DNA of 64,000 nt, from contig OY756971.1 in assembly GCA_963580455.1 (NCBI GenBank), positions 11,121,001 to 11,185,000 of the forward strand. Direction: 5' to 3'. Both the position numbers and the translations under genes were made by a program. This document shows, one piece after another, positions 25,101 through 37,548 of the stretch; positions within the stretch are counted from its first letter, which is position 1; the number at the start of each line of letters is the position of its first letter. The notes below the pieces were generated by a model. It had not been told where the DNA came from. It saw only the letters and a list, made by a program, of their open reading frames with translations, and made no database searches. Source of the DNA: Euonymus europaeus. Lineage: Eukaryota; Streptophyta; Magnoliopsida; Celastrales; Celastraceae.

Positions 25101-28100
25101 TTTTATGACAAATGTACAAAACCGTTAAAAGCTCCTTCATAGAGAGAGTTGAGCAACTTCGGACCTTCAAAGATGCTGTGTGTACAACTTTTATTGTTCT
25201 TTTTTGCCAAATTTTACGAGTATAAGCTTCAAGATTATTTAATTGCCAAAACACCAACTTTCTATGAGAAATGGACAAAGCCGTAAAAAGCTCCTCCATT
25301 GAGAAAGTTGAGCTACTTCGGACCATTAAAAATGCTCGGCGTACACTTTTTAATGTTCTTCTATGTCAAATTTTACGAGTATAAGCTTCCTAGACTATTT
25401 CGATGCAAAAACCCCAACTTTCTATGACAAATGCGCAAAGTTGTTAAAAGCTCCTCCATAGAGAGAGTTGAGCAACTTCGAACCATCAAAGTTCCTCGGT
25501 GTACAGTTTTTATTGTTCTTTTTTGCCAAATTTTACAAGTATAAGCTTCCTAGATTATTTCGATGCCAAAACACCAACTTTCTATAACAAATGGACAAAA
25601 TTGTTAAAAGCTCCTCTATAGAGAGAGTTGAGCAACTTCGAACCATCAAAGTTCTTCGGTGTACAGTTTTTATTGTGCTTCTATGTCAAATTTTACGAAT
25701 ATAAGCTTCAAAGATTACTTCGATGCAAGACACCAACATGCTATGACAAATGGACAAAATCATTAAAGGCTCCTCCATAGAGAGAGTTAATCAACTTCGG
25801 ATGATCAAAGTTGCTCGATCTACACTTTTTAATGTCCTTCTATGTCAAATTTTCTCAGTATAAGCATTCTAGATGATTTCGATGCCAAAACATCAACTTT
25901 CTATGACAAATTGACAAAACCGTTAAAAGCTCCTCCATTGAGAGAGTTGAGCTACTTCGGACCATCAAAGTTGCTGGGCGTACACTTTTTAATGTTCTTC
26001 TATGTCAAATTTTACGAGTATAAGCTTCCTAGATTATTTCGATGCCAAAACACCAACTTTCTATGACAAATGGACAAAATTGTTAAAAGCTCCTCTATAG
26101 AGAGAGTTGAGCAACTTCGAACCATCAAAATTCCTCGGAGTACAGTTTTTATTGTGCTTCTATGTCAAATTTTATGAGTATAAGCTTCCAAGATTACTTC
26201 GATGCAAAACACCAACATGCTATGACAAATGGACAAAATCGTTAAAAGCTCCTCCATAGAGAGAGTTAATCAACTTCGGACGATCAAAGTTGCTCGGTGT
26301 ACACTTTTTAATGTTCTTCTATGTCAAATTTTATGAGTATAAGCTTCCTAGATTATTTCGATGCAAAAACCCCAACTTTCTATGAGAAATGGAAAAAATT
26401 GTTAAAAGCTCCTCTATAGAAAGAGTTGAGCATTTTCCAACCATCAAAGTTGCTCGGTGAAACTTTTTATTGTGCTTCTATGTCAAATTTTACGAGTATA
26501 AGCTTCCAAGATTATTTCGATGCCAAAACGCCGATTTTCTATGACAAATGGACAAAACCGTTAAAGGCTCCTCCATAGAGAGAGTTGAGCAACTTCAGAC
26601 CAGAAAAGTTGCTCGGTGTACACTTTTTAATGTTCTTCTATGTCAAATTTTACAAGTATAAGCTTCCTAGATTATTTCGATGCCAAAACACCAACTTTCT
26701 ATGACAAATGGACAAAATTGTTAAAAGCTCCTCTATAGAGAGAGTTGAGCAACTTCGAACCATCAAAGTTCCTCGATGTACAGTTTTTATTGTGCTTCTA
26801 TGTCAAATTTTACGAGTATAAGCTTCCAAGATTACTTCGATGCAAAACACCAACATGCTTTGACAAATGGACAAAATCGTTAAAAGCTCTTCCATAGAGA
26901 GTTAATCAACTTCGGACGATCAAAGTTGCTCGGTGTACACTTTTTAATGTTCTTCTATGTCAAATTTTACAAGTATAAGCTTCCTAGACTATTTCGATGC
27001 GAAAACACCAACTTATATGACAAATGTACAAAAACGTTAAAAGCTCCTTCATAGAGAGAGTTGAGCAACTTCGGACCTTCAAAGATGCTATGTGTACAAC
27101 TTTTATTGTTCTTTTTTGCCAAATTTTACGAGTATAAGCTTCAAGATTATTTAATTGCCAAAACACCAACTTTCTATGAGAACTGGACAAAGCCGTAAAA
27201 AGCTCCTCCATTGAGAGAGTTGAGCAACTTCGGACCATCAAAGTTGCTCGGCGTACACTTTTTAATTTTCTTCTATGTCAAATTTTACGAGTATAAGCTT
27301 CCTAGATTATTTCGATGCCAAAACACCAACTTTCTATGACAAATGGACAAATTGTTAAAAGCTCCTCTATAGAGAGAGTTGAGCAACTTCGAACCATCAA
27401 AGTTCCTCGGTGTACAGTTTTTATTGTGCTTCTATGTCAAATTTTATGAGTATAAGCGTCCAAGATTACTTCGATGCAAAACAACAACATGCTATGATAA
27501 ATGGACAAAATCGTTAAAAGCTCCTCCATAGAGAGAGTTAATCAACTTCGGACGATCAAAGTTGCTCGGTGTACACTTTTTAATGTTCTTCTATGTCAAA
27601 TTTTACAAGTATAAGCTTCCTAGATATTTCGATGCGAAAACACCAACTTTTATGAAAAATGTACAAAACCGTTAAAAGCTCCTTCATAGAGAGAGTTGAG
27701 CAACTTCGGACCTTCAAAGATGCTATGTGTACAACTTTTATTGTTATTTTTTGCCAAATTTTACGAGTATAAGCTTCAAGATTATTTAATTGCCAAAACA
27801 CCAACTTTCTATGAGAAATGGACAAAGCCGTAAAAAGCTCCTCCATTGAGAGAGTTGAGCAACTTCGGACCATCAAAGTTTTTCGGCGTACACCTTTTAA
27901 TGTTCTTCTATGTCAAATTTTACGAGTATAAGCTTCCTAGATTATTTTGATGCCAAAACACCAACTTTCTATGAAAAATGGACAAATTGTTAAAAGCTCC
28001 TCTATAGAGAGAGTTGAGCAACTTCGAACCATCAAAGTTCCTCGGTTTACAGTTTTATTGTGCTTCTATGTCAAATTTTATGAGTATAAGCGTCCAAGAT

Positions 28101-29199
28101 TACTTCGATTCAAAAGACCAACATGCTATGACAAATGGACAAAATCGTTAAAAGCTCCTCCATAGAGAGAGTTAATCAACTTCGGACGATCAAAATTACT
28201 CGGTGTACACTTTTTAATGTTCTTCTATGTCAAATTTTACAAGTATAAGCTTCCTAGATTATTTCGATGCAAAAACACCAACTTTTATGACAAATGTACA
28301 AAACCGTTAAAAGCTCCTTTATAGAGAGAGTTGAGCAAATTCGGACCTTCAAAGATGCTATGTGTACAACTTTTATTGTTCTTTTTTGCCAAATTTTACG
28401 AGTATAAGCTTCAAGATTATTTAATTGCCAAAACACCAACTTTCTATGAGAATTGGACAAAGCCGTAAAAAGCTCCTCCATTGAGAGAGTTGAGCAACTT
28501 CGGACCGTCAAAGTTGCTCGGCGTACACTTTTTAATGTTCTTCTATGTCAAATTTTACGAGTATAAGATTCCTGGATTATTTCAATGCCAAAACACCAAC
28601 ATGCTATGATAAATGGACAAAATCGTTAAAAGCTCCTCCATAGGGAGAGTTAATCAACTTCGGACGATCAAAGTTGCTCGGTGTACACTTTTTAATGTTC
28701 TTCTATGTCAAATTTTACAAGTATAAGCTTCCTAGATTATTTCGATTCGAAAACACCAACTTTTTTGACAAATGGACAAAACCGTTAAAAGCTCCTCCAT
28801 AGAGAGAGTTGAGCAACTTCGGACCTTCAAAGATGCTATGTGTACAACTTTTATTGTTCTTTTTTGCCAAATTTTACGAGTATAAGCTTCAAGATTATTT
28901 AATTGCCAAAACAACAACTTTCTATGAGAAATGGACAAAGCCGTAAAAAGCTCCTCCATTGAGAGATTTGAGCAACTTCGGACCGTCAAAGTTGCTCGGC
29001 GTACACTTTTTAATGTTCTTTTATGTCAAATTTTACGAGTATAAGATTTCTGGATTATTTCGATGCCAAAACACCAAATTTCTATGACAAATGGACAAAA
29101 TTGTTAAAAGTCCTCTATAGCGAGAGTTGAGCAACTTCGAACCATCAAAGTTCCTCGGTGTACAGTTTTTATTGTGCTTCTATGTCAAATTTTACGAGT

Positions 29200-30180
29200 A
29201 TAAGCTTCCAAGATTACTTCGATGCAAAACACCAACATGCTATGACAAATGGACAAAATCATTAAAGGCTCCTCCATAGAGAGAGCTATCAACTTCGGAT
29301 GATCAAAGTTGCTCGGTGTACACTTTTTAATGTCCTTCTATGTCAAATTTTGTCAGTATAAGCTTCCTAGATGATTTTGATGCCAAAACATCAACTTTCT
29401 ATGACTAATGGACAAAACCGTTAAAAGCTCCTCCATTGAGAGAGTTGAGCTACTTCGGACCATCAAAGTTGCTGGGCGTACACTTTTTAATGTTCTTCCA
29501 TGTCAAATTTTACGAGTATAAGCTTCCTAGATTATTTCGATGCCAAAACACCAACTTTCTATGACAAATGGACAAAATTGTTAAAAGCTCCTCTATAGAG
29601 AGAGTTGAGCAACTTCGAACCATCAAAGTTCCTCGGTGTACAGTTTTTATTGTGCTTCTATGTCAAATTTTAATAATATAAGCTTGAAAGATTACTTCGA
29701 TGCAAAACACCAACATGCTATGACAAATGGACAAAATCATTAAAGGCTCCTCCATAGAGAGAGTTAATCAACTTCGGATGATCAAAGTTGCTCGGTGTAC
29801 ACTTTTTAATGTCCTTCTATGTCAAATTTTCTCAGTATAAGCTTCCTAGATGATTTCGATGCCAAAACATCAACTTTCTATGACTAATGGACAAAACCGT
29901 TAAAAGCTCCTCCATTGAGAGAGTTGAGCTACTTCGGACCATCAAAGTTGCTGGGCGTACACTTTTTAATGTTCTTCCATGTCAAATTTTACGAGTATAA
30001 GCTTCCTAGATTATTTCGATGCCAAAACACCAACTTTCTATGACAAATGGACAAAATTGTTAAAAGCTCCTCTATAGAGAGAGTTGAGCAACTTCGAACC
30101 ATCAAAGTTCCTCGGTGTACAGTTTTTATTGTGCTTCTATGTCAAATTTTATGAGTATAAGCTTCCAAGATTACTTCGAT
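29200..30180 (+). repeat. Tandem duplicated trimer (479 bp) next to the viral island
   Basis: ATGACTAATGG occurs at 29,401 and 29,880. TTGCTGGGCGTACAC, TTCTTCCATGTC and CTAGATGATTT are also shared at the same 479-bp offset. The copies are almost identical, so the three-monomer duplication is young. Confidence 0.85.
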
Positions 30181-30643
30181 GCAAAACACCAACATGCTAT
30201 GACAAATGGACAAAATCGTTAAAAGCTCCTCCATAGAGAGAGTTAATCAACTTCGGACGATCAAAGTTGCTCGGTGTACACTTTTTAATGTTCTTCTATG
30301 TCAAATTTTATGAGTATAAGCTTCCTAGATTATTTCGATGCAAAAAACCCAACTTTCTATGAGAAATGAAAAAAATTGTTAAAAGCTCCTCTATAGAAAG
30401 AGTTGAGCATTTTCCAACCATCAAAGTTGCTCGGTGAAACTTTTTATTGTGCTTCTATATCAAATTTTACGAGTATAAGCTTCCAAGATTATTTCGATGC
30501 CAAAACACCGACTTTCTATGACAAATGGATAAAACCGTTAAAGGCTCCTCCATAGAGAGAGTTGAGCAACTTTGGACCAGAAAAGTTGCTCGGTGTACAC
30601 TTTTTAATGTTCTTCTATGTCAAATTTTACAAGTATAAGCTTC

Positions 30644-30714
30644 GTGATTTAGATAATCTTTATATGCAATTAAATCATTTAGAATCTCAGCTTGCTATTT
30701 TATCGCGTTTATAA
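30644..30714 (+). pseudogene. 3' tail of the third small viral ORF
   Basis: About 23 codons ending at TAA 30,712-30,714 correspond to the end of the ORF at 43,113-43,346, with the shared LYMQLN..LESQLAILSRL ending. The 5' part was lost at the satellite junction. It may be a remnant of a virion-associated, coiled-coil type protein. Confidence 0.85.
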
Positions 30715-30873
30715 AAAAAAAAATGAGTTACAAGTCTTTCTTCTCTAGAGTCTCTTTTTAGATAAGTTTTGATATAGGGAAGCTTCGTCGCGCATCGCTA
30801 CGGGTATCGTCGCCGGGAAGGCCTTTAAGACCCCTCTTGTCGAGCAAGTCGTTGACTGCCTACTTATATCAAG
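30715..30873 (+). promoter_or_regulatory. Viral intergenic region before ORF1, candidate 3' splice site
   Basis: An A-run is followed by a pyrimidine-rich stretch ending TCTCTTTTTAG at 30,751-30,761. A GC-rich stretch then begins GCTTCGTCGCGCATCGC, about 90 bp before the ORF1 ATG at 30,874. The same region at 43,347-43,509 is nearly identical, so it is conserved although non-coding. T-rich sequence before AG fits a plant splice acceptor. That use is inference; the GC-rich part may be an RNA structure. Confidence 0.5.
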
Positions 30874-31760
30874 ATGAATCTAGTTAGATACTTTGGTAGA
30901 AAAGAGTCATGTACTCAAAAAAATAAAGAGATAGTTATTAATGAAAATTTTAATAAACGTTTGCAAAGTTACCTAGTTATACAGCTAATCAAGTATATAA
31001 GTCTAAAGGTACTTTTTCAAATGAAACAGATTATGTTATCAAAACTGTTGAACAAGCAATCCCGCTTGCTTCGGGATATGAAGCTTATCAATTGCTTTCT
31101 GAATCCTTAATTAAGGAACACCAAAAGAAATATCAATTTCTTCATCTCGGACTTGTTCAAGTTGGTTTAAAACCAGCTACTCGCTTAGGATTAAATACAT
31201 CCGTGGTTATGTGTCTTAGAGATAAGAGACATAATAAATTTCACGATTCTTTATTAGGAATCATTGAATCAACCTTTTGTGATGGACCAGTGCATTTTAC
31301 ATGTTTTCCCAATTTCACTTTAGCTTTAGATGATCCAACTCTCATGCACTCTTTGTCTTTAGACATTAAGACTGCTGGATTCGACATGATGGATACTTCT
31401 AAAAATGTGATTTTGGTGTATAGGGTTTTTTATAAGGTTATGAACACTACTATTCCTAATATGAGGAATATTCCTGAAAATCTTTCTGATTCTCAATCCA
31501 CCACTTTGTTCATTACTGATTTGGCTAAATCCAATATTGTGGTTCCAAAAACTATTAAGTGGGATCAGGTTAAGCTACCTGAAGATTGGGTATTAGAAAA
31601 GGCTATTCCACCAAAGCCCAAACCTATGAGACATTGTTCATTACTGATTTGGCTAAATCCAATATTGTGGTTCCAAAAACTATTAAGTGGGATCAGGTTA
31701 AGCTACCTGAAGATTGGGTATTAGAAAAGGCTATTCCACCAAAGCCCAAACCTATGAGAC
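30874..31760 (+). pseudogene. ORF1 N-terminus and 30K movement protein, frameshifted
   Basis: The ATG at 30,874 opens MNLVRYFGRKES. After about 30 codons the frame is lost between 30,955 and 30,980, and the continuation is read in the frame that includes 31,092. This carries a 30K-superfamily movement protein core: LGLVQVGLKPATRLGLNTS, then SLLGIIESTFCDGPVHF and the SLDIKTAGFDMM region. Movement proteins of this family open plasmodesmata for cell-to-cell spread. The second frame runs to 31,724 and is derailed by the 128-bp duplication at 31,506-31,761. Two frame breaks make it non-functional. The homologous region is missing from segment 2, so this is the only copy here. Confidence 0.88.
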
Positions 31761-31761
31761 A
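31506..31761 (+). repeat. 128-bp direct duplication inside ORF1
   Basis: Units 31,506-31,633 and 31,634-31,761 look identical by eye: both start TTGTTCATTACTG and end CCTATGAGACA. As 128 is not a multiple of three, the duplication shifts the reading frame between the movement protein and the coat region. Identity of the units means it is younger than most of the divergence between the two viral segments. Confidence 0.95.
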
Positions 31762-34700
31762 ACTCCAGGATGTTATAGAACAACCTGATGGTGAAGTAGT
31801 TATTCGTTTTTCTGCGGACAGATCTGTAAGAATAGGAAGATCTAAATCTTATGCTCCTGCTAGACATTCTGTATCTTCTTTTCCAGATCTGCGTTCACAA
31901 CCTACTTCCCATGGAGCTGTCAAAGGAGTCTTTCACACTCCTGCACAGGTTAGTCATCCAGAATATGATGTTGAATATCCTGAATCTTCCCATGCTAATA
32001 ATTCAGTATCTCCTACTCCTTCTGAAATGGGATATGATGAGGATAAAAGTTTGATGACAATTCGTTCAAATGAGAAAAGTATTTTATATGCAAAATACTT
32101 CTGGTTTGTAAGAACCTTTTCTGAAAAACAAAGGGAATTCTTTATTGACAGATTTCAAATGATTAAGAGGTTAGATCAATCTGAATCTTTCCTTGACTTT
32201 GTGTTTTACATTGCCAAAAACTCTGACTATCATATTCCCGATTTCAATGATTTGTCCTCTCTAGCTACTCTAGAGTCCAACCATCGAACATTTGTCCTTA
32301 AATCAGGCAAAACTGTTCAAGCTATTCATCCTCCTGAAAGTAATCTTGTGCATCGCATAGATTCGGAGGAAGTAGCTGCTGCTCCTTATAAAAAGGAAGG
32401 AACTGTTGAAAATGTGGTTCAACAAGTTAATTATACCAATTTATATTTACAAACAATTGGTGAACAGCTGAATGATATTTCCGCTCATCTTAGTGGAAGT
32501 ACTTCTCGACCTCAGATAGCTCAATCACAGCTGTCTTCTTCTACTGAACCTTTAACAGAAAAGCCACTGCAGCTTTCTACTTATGTTAAAAGTCCGTCAT
32601 CTTCTAAGAGAACCTTTCCTGACATTCCTAGATTCCAGCCCTTTCTTGAAAAGGATTTTTCTTTTAAAATGTCTGGTTCTCCTTCTCCAGAGTTTATGTT
32701 GGAACTCTTTCAAAAGCTTTCTGATACAAAAGGAAAGAAATCTTTATCAGTTTTAACTCAAGCTGAAGCTAATTCATCATCGAATGAACCAAGTTCATCT
32801 TCGGAGTCAGATGATAGCTCTGATTCTTTAGATCGAACACATCAGATGTTCTTATCAGAACGACAGCCCTTAGAGATTAATAAAATTAAATACTCTAAGC
32901 TGCCTACTAGGTATGGTTATCCTCGACCTACACCAATAGATCTTCAAATGGAAGAAGATAATATATTTGATCAAGTTACTTATTCAGGCGATTCCATCGT
33001 TGAATGGAATATTTATGCCATGACCGAACGACAAGTCGAAAAGGTACTGCAGCATATGATGATGTATGCTACAGCCGCTAAACAAAAGGGTAATTCTGAT
33101 CAAAATATTGCTAAGGCTATTACCGCAGGATTTTCTGGTATGCTCAAAATGTGGTGGGATAATTATCTTTCCATGGAGCAAAGATCCAGTATTTGGACGG
33201 CGATTAAAATTGAAGGTAACATCGATGTCTCTGACTGTACCAATACTTTGATCTATACCATTGTGCATCATTTCCTAGGTCATAGTCAATCTTTTATGGA
33301 TAAGTCACAGGAACAGCTTATGAATTTACGCTGTCCTAAACTCTCTCTTTATCGTTGGTACAAAGACGTTTTCTTTGCTAAAGTCTTTGAACGACCTGAC
33401 TGTAATAATGCTTTTTGGAAAGAAAAATTTATTGCAGGTTTACCACCTTTCTTTGCTGAAAAAGTCCGTACTAGATTAAAAAATCTAACGGATGGAATTC
33501 TAGATTTTAACCATTATACTTATGGTGAACTCTCTGCTGAGACAGTCGCTGAAGGTGTGTCTCTCTGCACTGATCTTAAAATGCAAGATCAGATAGCTAA
33601 AGAACGACGATTAGGAAAATCCATTCTTGGTGACTTTTGTCAACAGATGTGTTTACCTAATAAGTCTCATAAGTCTCATAAGGCTTATAAATCTTCCAGA
33701 AAGAGGTTTAAATCTTCTAGATCTTATCAATATGATAAACCTGTTAAACGATCTTATTCTAGGTCTTTTCCTAAAAATATTCCGAAAAAGAAGAGGTCTA
33801 ATTTGTCTAAGACTAAACCCTCTGGTTCTAAGTCTCAGTCTACTAGACCACGTACTAAAATTGTTTGCTTTAATTGTGGAAAGCAAGGTCATTACGCTAA
33901 TCGTTGTACACAACGAAAAGCTAATTCTTTGGAAATTGCTGAATTACGAACTGCTATTGATCATTTGAAAATTAATGATGACGCTAAACAGCAGTTCAAG
34001 GAGTTAATCTTTGAATCTGAAGATTCTTCCAGTGGTTATTCTACTGCTAATGATAAAACAGATTGTGATTGTAACACTTACAAATCACTTTTGAAAACAA
34101 ATGGCTTATTAGTCATTTCTTCTGCTCAAAGCTCTATTCTTGAATTCATTGATTCAATTACTGACCCTGAAGCTCGCATGGATGCTATTCTGCACTATAT
34201 GAAAGGTCAGGATTCTTCTCCTACATCTTCTACTCCTTTACAACAGAAATTGTCTCAACATTCTCATGTTTATGATTTAAAAACTGTTTATGATAGGTTT
34301 AAACCTAAACCTCCATCTTTATCTTCTGTTCCTACTTCTATTTCTGATTTAAAATCTGAAGTTAATCAGCTTAAAAGTGAGCTTAAAGCTCCGGGTTCTC
34401 GGGTTTCTTTTCTCGAACATCAATCTTCTTTTTCCCAGGAGGAAAGTAGTGGTCAGCAACAACAAGATAAAAGTAAAGAAAAGATTGATGATACTCCCGA
34501 AAAAATAGCAATTGAATCATTAATTGCTCAATTTGAAGGACAAGTAGAGCCAGGAGTAAATCTGATCGATAAGGTGACAACTCATCGATGGTACACTCGA
34601 ATCTCTCTTGTCATTAATAATGAGTATATTGTTTCCTCTGTTACTGCCCTAATAGATTCAGGAGCAGATCAGAACTGTATCAATGAAGGACTGATTCCAT

Positions 34701-34993
34701 CTAAGTACTGGACAAAGACTTCTGAACAACTTAGTACTGCTGATGGAGCCCGGTTAAATATTCGATATAAAATATCGGATGCAAGTATCTGCCATAAAGG
34801 TCGGTGTTTTAAGATGCCTTTTATTTTAGTCAAAGGCTTATCTAATCAGGTCATTTTAGGGAATCCATTCTTACATATGCTTTACCCTATTCACAAAATT
34901 GACCATAAAGAAATTGTGACTGACATTGATGGAGAACTGATTAGTTTTGAATTATTGAAACCTCCTGAGTTACTTTTTATAGATGAAAAATAA
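31762..34993 (+). pseudogene. ORF1 middle: coat protein, zinc knuckle, aspartic protease
   Basis: One open frame extends from 31,586 to a stop at 34,993 (1,135 codons including part of the duplication). In order, numbering from 31,586: a spacer with a helical region (residues about 165-310), a Ser/Pro-rich linker, a coat-protein-like core around residues 470-680 (LPTRYGYPRP, MLKMWWDNYL, HHFLGHSQSFM), and a Lys/Arg/Ser-rich stretch about 690-755. A CCHC zinc knuckle CFNCGKQGHYANRC follows at about 761-774, then a retropepsin-like protease with ALIDSGAD, its catalytic Asp near 1,024. The zinc knuckle and basic stretch would bind RNA during packaging; the protease would cut the polyprotein. A 17-bp deletion relative to segment 2 just after FIDE ends the frame and cuts it off from the RT. 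Confidence 0.9.
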
Positions 34994-36383
34994 AGAAAAA
35001 TTTCTAAACTCAATTCAGAAAGAAGTGACTTTTGAACAAATAAAGAAGAAACTGGAAGATCCTTTAATATCTAAAAGGATCCAGGACATACAGGATAAGA
35101 TTGAAAAGACTGTTTGTGCAGAACTACCTAATGCTTTCTGGAATAGAAAGAAACATGTAGTCAATCTTCCTTATGAACCTGACTTTAATGAAAGTCAGAT
35201 TAATACTCGTGCTAGACCTATTGCTATGGGACCAAGGCATATGGAAATTTGCAAAAAAGAGATACAGACTCTTCTGGACAAAGGTCTTATCAGGCCTAGT
35301 AAAAGCCCTTGGAGCTGCCCAGCATTTTATGTTGAAAATGCTGCTGAACTTGAACGAGGAGTTCCCAGGTTAGTAATCAATTATAAACCTTTAAATAAGG
35401 TTTTACGTTGGATTAGATATCCAATACCCAATAAAAAAGATCTGTTGGAAAGGCTTTATGAAGCCAATATATTTTCAAAATTCGATATGAAATCTGGTTA
35501 TTGGCAGATTCAGATTGCTGAAGAAGATAAGTACAAAACAGCATTTACAGTTCCATTTGGACATTACGAATGGAACGTGATGCCTTTTGGACTTAAGAAT
35601 GCGCCATCAGAATATCAGAAGATTATGAATGATATCTTCAATGCTTATACAAGCTTTACTATTGTTTATATTGATGATGTGTTGGTTTACTCTAACACAT
35701 TGGATCAGCATTTCAAACATCTCAACATCTTTATTAAGATTGTTGAAAGTGCAGGTTTGGTAATATCTCAGAAGAAAGTGAAGATATTCCAGACAAAGAT
35801 TCGATTCTTAGGCCATAATATCGAAAATGGATCTATTGTGCCTATTGATCGAGCTATACAATTCTCGTCTTATTTTCCAGATGAGATTAAAGAAAAAACT
35901 AAGTTGCAAAGGTTTCTGGGAAGTCTTAATTATCTTGCAGACTTCTACAAGAATTTAGCACAAGATGCTAAACCACTTTTTGATCGGCTTAAAGCCAATC
36001 CTCCTGAATGGACTGATGTACATACATCAGCTGTCAAAAAGATAAAGAAGAAAGCTAAAGAGCTTCCTTGTTTATCGTTAGCCAATCCTGAAGCTTTAAA
36101 AATCGTTGAAACAGATGCTTCAGATCAAGGCTATGGTGGAATCCTTAAACAAAGGATTAATGAAAAAGAACAATTAGTTCGTTTCACATCTGGCTTATGG
36201 AAAGGAGCTAGATTAAATTATTCTACTATTAAAAAAGACGTTAAAAATATTGCCTTAAAGCAAATCTTTGCTAGGTGGCAAGGAATCTTATCTGCTTTTG
36301 ACTTTGACATCGAGTTTATAAAAGGAAGCACTAACTCTCTTCCTGATTTCTTAACTCGAGAGTTCTTGCAGGGACATGGATAG
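34983..36383 (+). pseudogene. ORF1 C-terminal part: reverse transcriptase and damaged RNase H
   Basis: This frame of 466 codons starts past the 17-bp deletion and is out of phase with the protease frame. It holds a caulimovirid RT: KFDMKSGYWQI in the palm, VMPFGLKNAPSEYQ, and the catalytic YIDD at residues 229-232. RNase H begins with IVETDASDQGYGGIL (first catalytic Asp, about residue 376). Compared with segment 2, 108 bp are missing after YSTIKK, so the catalytic Glu and second Asp are gone and RNase H cannot be active. The RT core itself looks complete. The frame overlaps the ORF2 start by 8 bases in ATGGATAG, an arrangement suited to reinitiation or leaky translation. Confidence 0.93.
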
Positions 36384-37548
36384 CATAAAGAAAAAGAAAC
36401 AGCATGAAGTGCCTAATTCTCAGGCAGATCTCAAGAAAAAATATGAAGAAGGTGATCCATCAGTTGGTCTTCTTGGACAGCCTTCTGGTAAGTATGATTA
36501 TTACGTATCATACACTCCCTCTTCCTCTATTGAAAGAGAAAAACTTCGAGATGACGCTTATGAGCGTACAGTGAAAGAATATGCTGGGGATTATACTTAT
36601 CCCTATATTGAAACCAATTGGATACATCTCATTCCAATTGAGAAAAAATATTTTAGCTTATCAGCTAGAGAAGTTGCAAAATTTTACTGTAAGGATTATG
36701 CCGATCCTTCTTTTTATCCAAAAACATTTTCATATTATCAAGCTGTTTTAGGTGAGACTGGTTCCGCCTATTTCTCTCCATATAACAGAGGAGAAGAAGT
36801 CGCTTATTCAAAGCTGACAATTAGAAAAATTATTACTCCTGAAGAATGGGGATCTGATTTCTTTCATTTTAAAGAATTAAAAAATGTTTATGGACCCAAG
36901 CTATTTAATTATTTTGACTACATCAATGCTTGGGAAGGATCTCTCTTATATGACAACAGACAAGAAAAGTTCAGTTGGTGGATTCAGTTTCAACTTGAAA
37001 ATCCGCAACAGAACATCCCACAATGGTTCCTGTCATGGTTTGTGACATGGGGATTATATCCCTACATTTTGCCTTTATCTGTAAGGCAGGTATATGATGA
37101 CTTTGTAAAACTAAATGCTAAATAGCATAACTGTAGACTGTTATTTTCTATTCTCTACCGAGTTCCATGGATTTTAAGATGGGACTATCAAATTCGAGGA
37201 CAGTCTAAAGAAAAGCTTGGAGAAAGTCATGCTCACATCCTTTATTTGGGACGGAGAGTTATGATCAAATGGTGGAATAAGTTTGAATTTTTCACCAAAG
37301 AATCAATGTTTGCTAAAAAAGGATTGGTAAACCTTGATCCAGAACCAATCACTCCACCTACTCCAAAGACTCCTAATGCAAAGGAATTAATCAAGGATCT
37401 TCTTTCATCAATTTCAAAAGAAGAACTTAAAAAGCAATTCATGGCGGTCCTTTCTGAAGAAGAAGATGAAGACGATGACTCAATCGAAATTGTGTCACAT
37501 CAGTCAAGGGACCCATATGAAGAATCACAGGATCCGTATGATCTTTAA
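36376..37548 (+). pseudogene. Viral ORF2, interrupted by a TAG
   Basis: It starts at the ATG overlapping the ORF1 stop. It is open to TAG at 37,123-37,125 (249 codons) and then stays in frame to TAA at 37,546-37,548, about 390 codons in all. The product is rich in aromatic residues (KYFSLSAREVAKFYC, WGSDFFHFKELKN, FSWWIQFQLEN). It ends with a Pro-rich linker and an acidic tail EEEDEDDDSIEIV. I see no viroplasmin/transactivator domain and cannot assign a function. Florendoviruses have an ORF2 of unknown role in this position, and RTBV has an ORF4 there. The stop is a CAG-to-TAG change relative to segment 2. Confidence 0.88.

Larger units (their letters stand above)
13981..30643 (+). repeat. 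160-bp satellite array, block II (forward)
   Basis: About 104 forward monomers. A recurrent subtype order is visible. (A) TTCGAACC..GTTCCTCGG with AACATGCTATGA is followed by (B) GTTAATCAACTTCGGACG with AAAAACCCCAAC, then (C) GAGCATTTTCGAACC..GGTGAAAC with ACACCGACTTTC, then (D) CGGACCAGAAAAGTTGC with GCGAAAACACCAAC. Inserted units carry ACCTTCAAAGATGCTATG with TTTAATTGCC. Successive A units are commonly about 478 or 638 bp apart, for example 26,213-26,858-27,487-28,120-28,598-29,232-29,711-30,190. The segment at 15,060-15,900 resembles 21,750-22,640, sharing the rare ATTGCGATGC. No gene is present. Confidence 0.97.

Noticed and set aside
30715..30873. tRNA or other Pol III gene in the GC-rich stretch before ORF1
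   Set aside because: No A and B boxes at suitable distance, and no cloverleaf that I can fold.
31851..32054. Short frames inside the viral ORF1 (also 33,066-33,251, 33,627-33,968, 33,653-33,913 minus, 38,112-38,444 and 38,138-38,389 minus)
   Set aside because: They lie in other frames of the clearly coding ORF1 and show biased composition from the Lys/Arg/Ser-rich region. They are shadows.
36376..37548. ORF2 as a caulimovirus transactivator/viroplasmin
   Set aside because: I do not see the RNase H-like N-domain motif of viroplasmin in the aromatic-rich body; function is left open.
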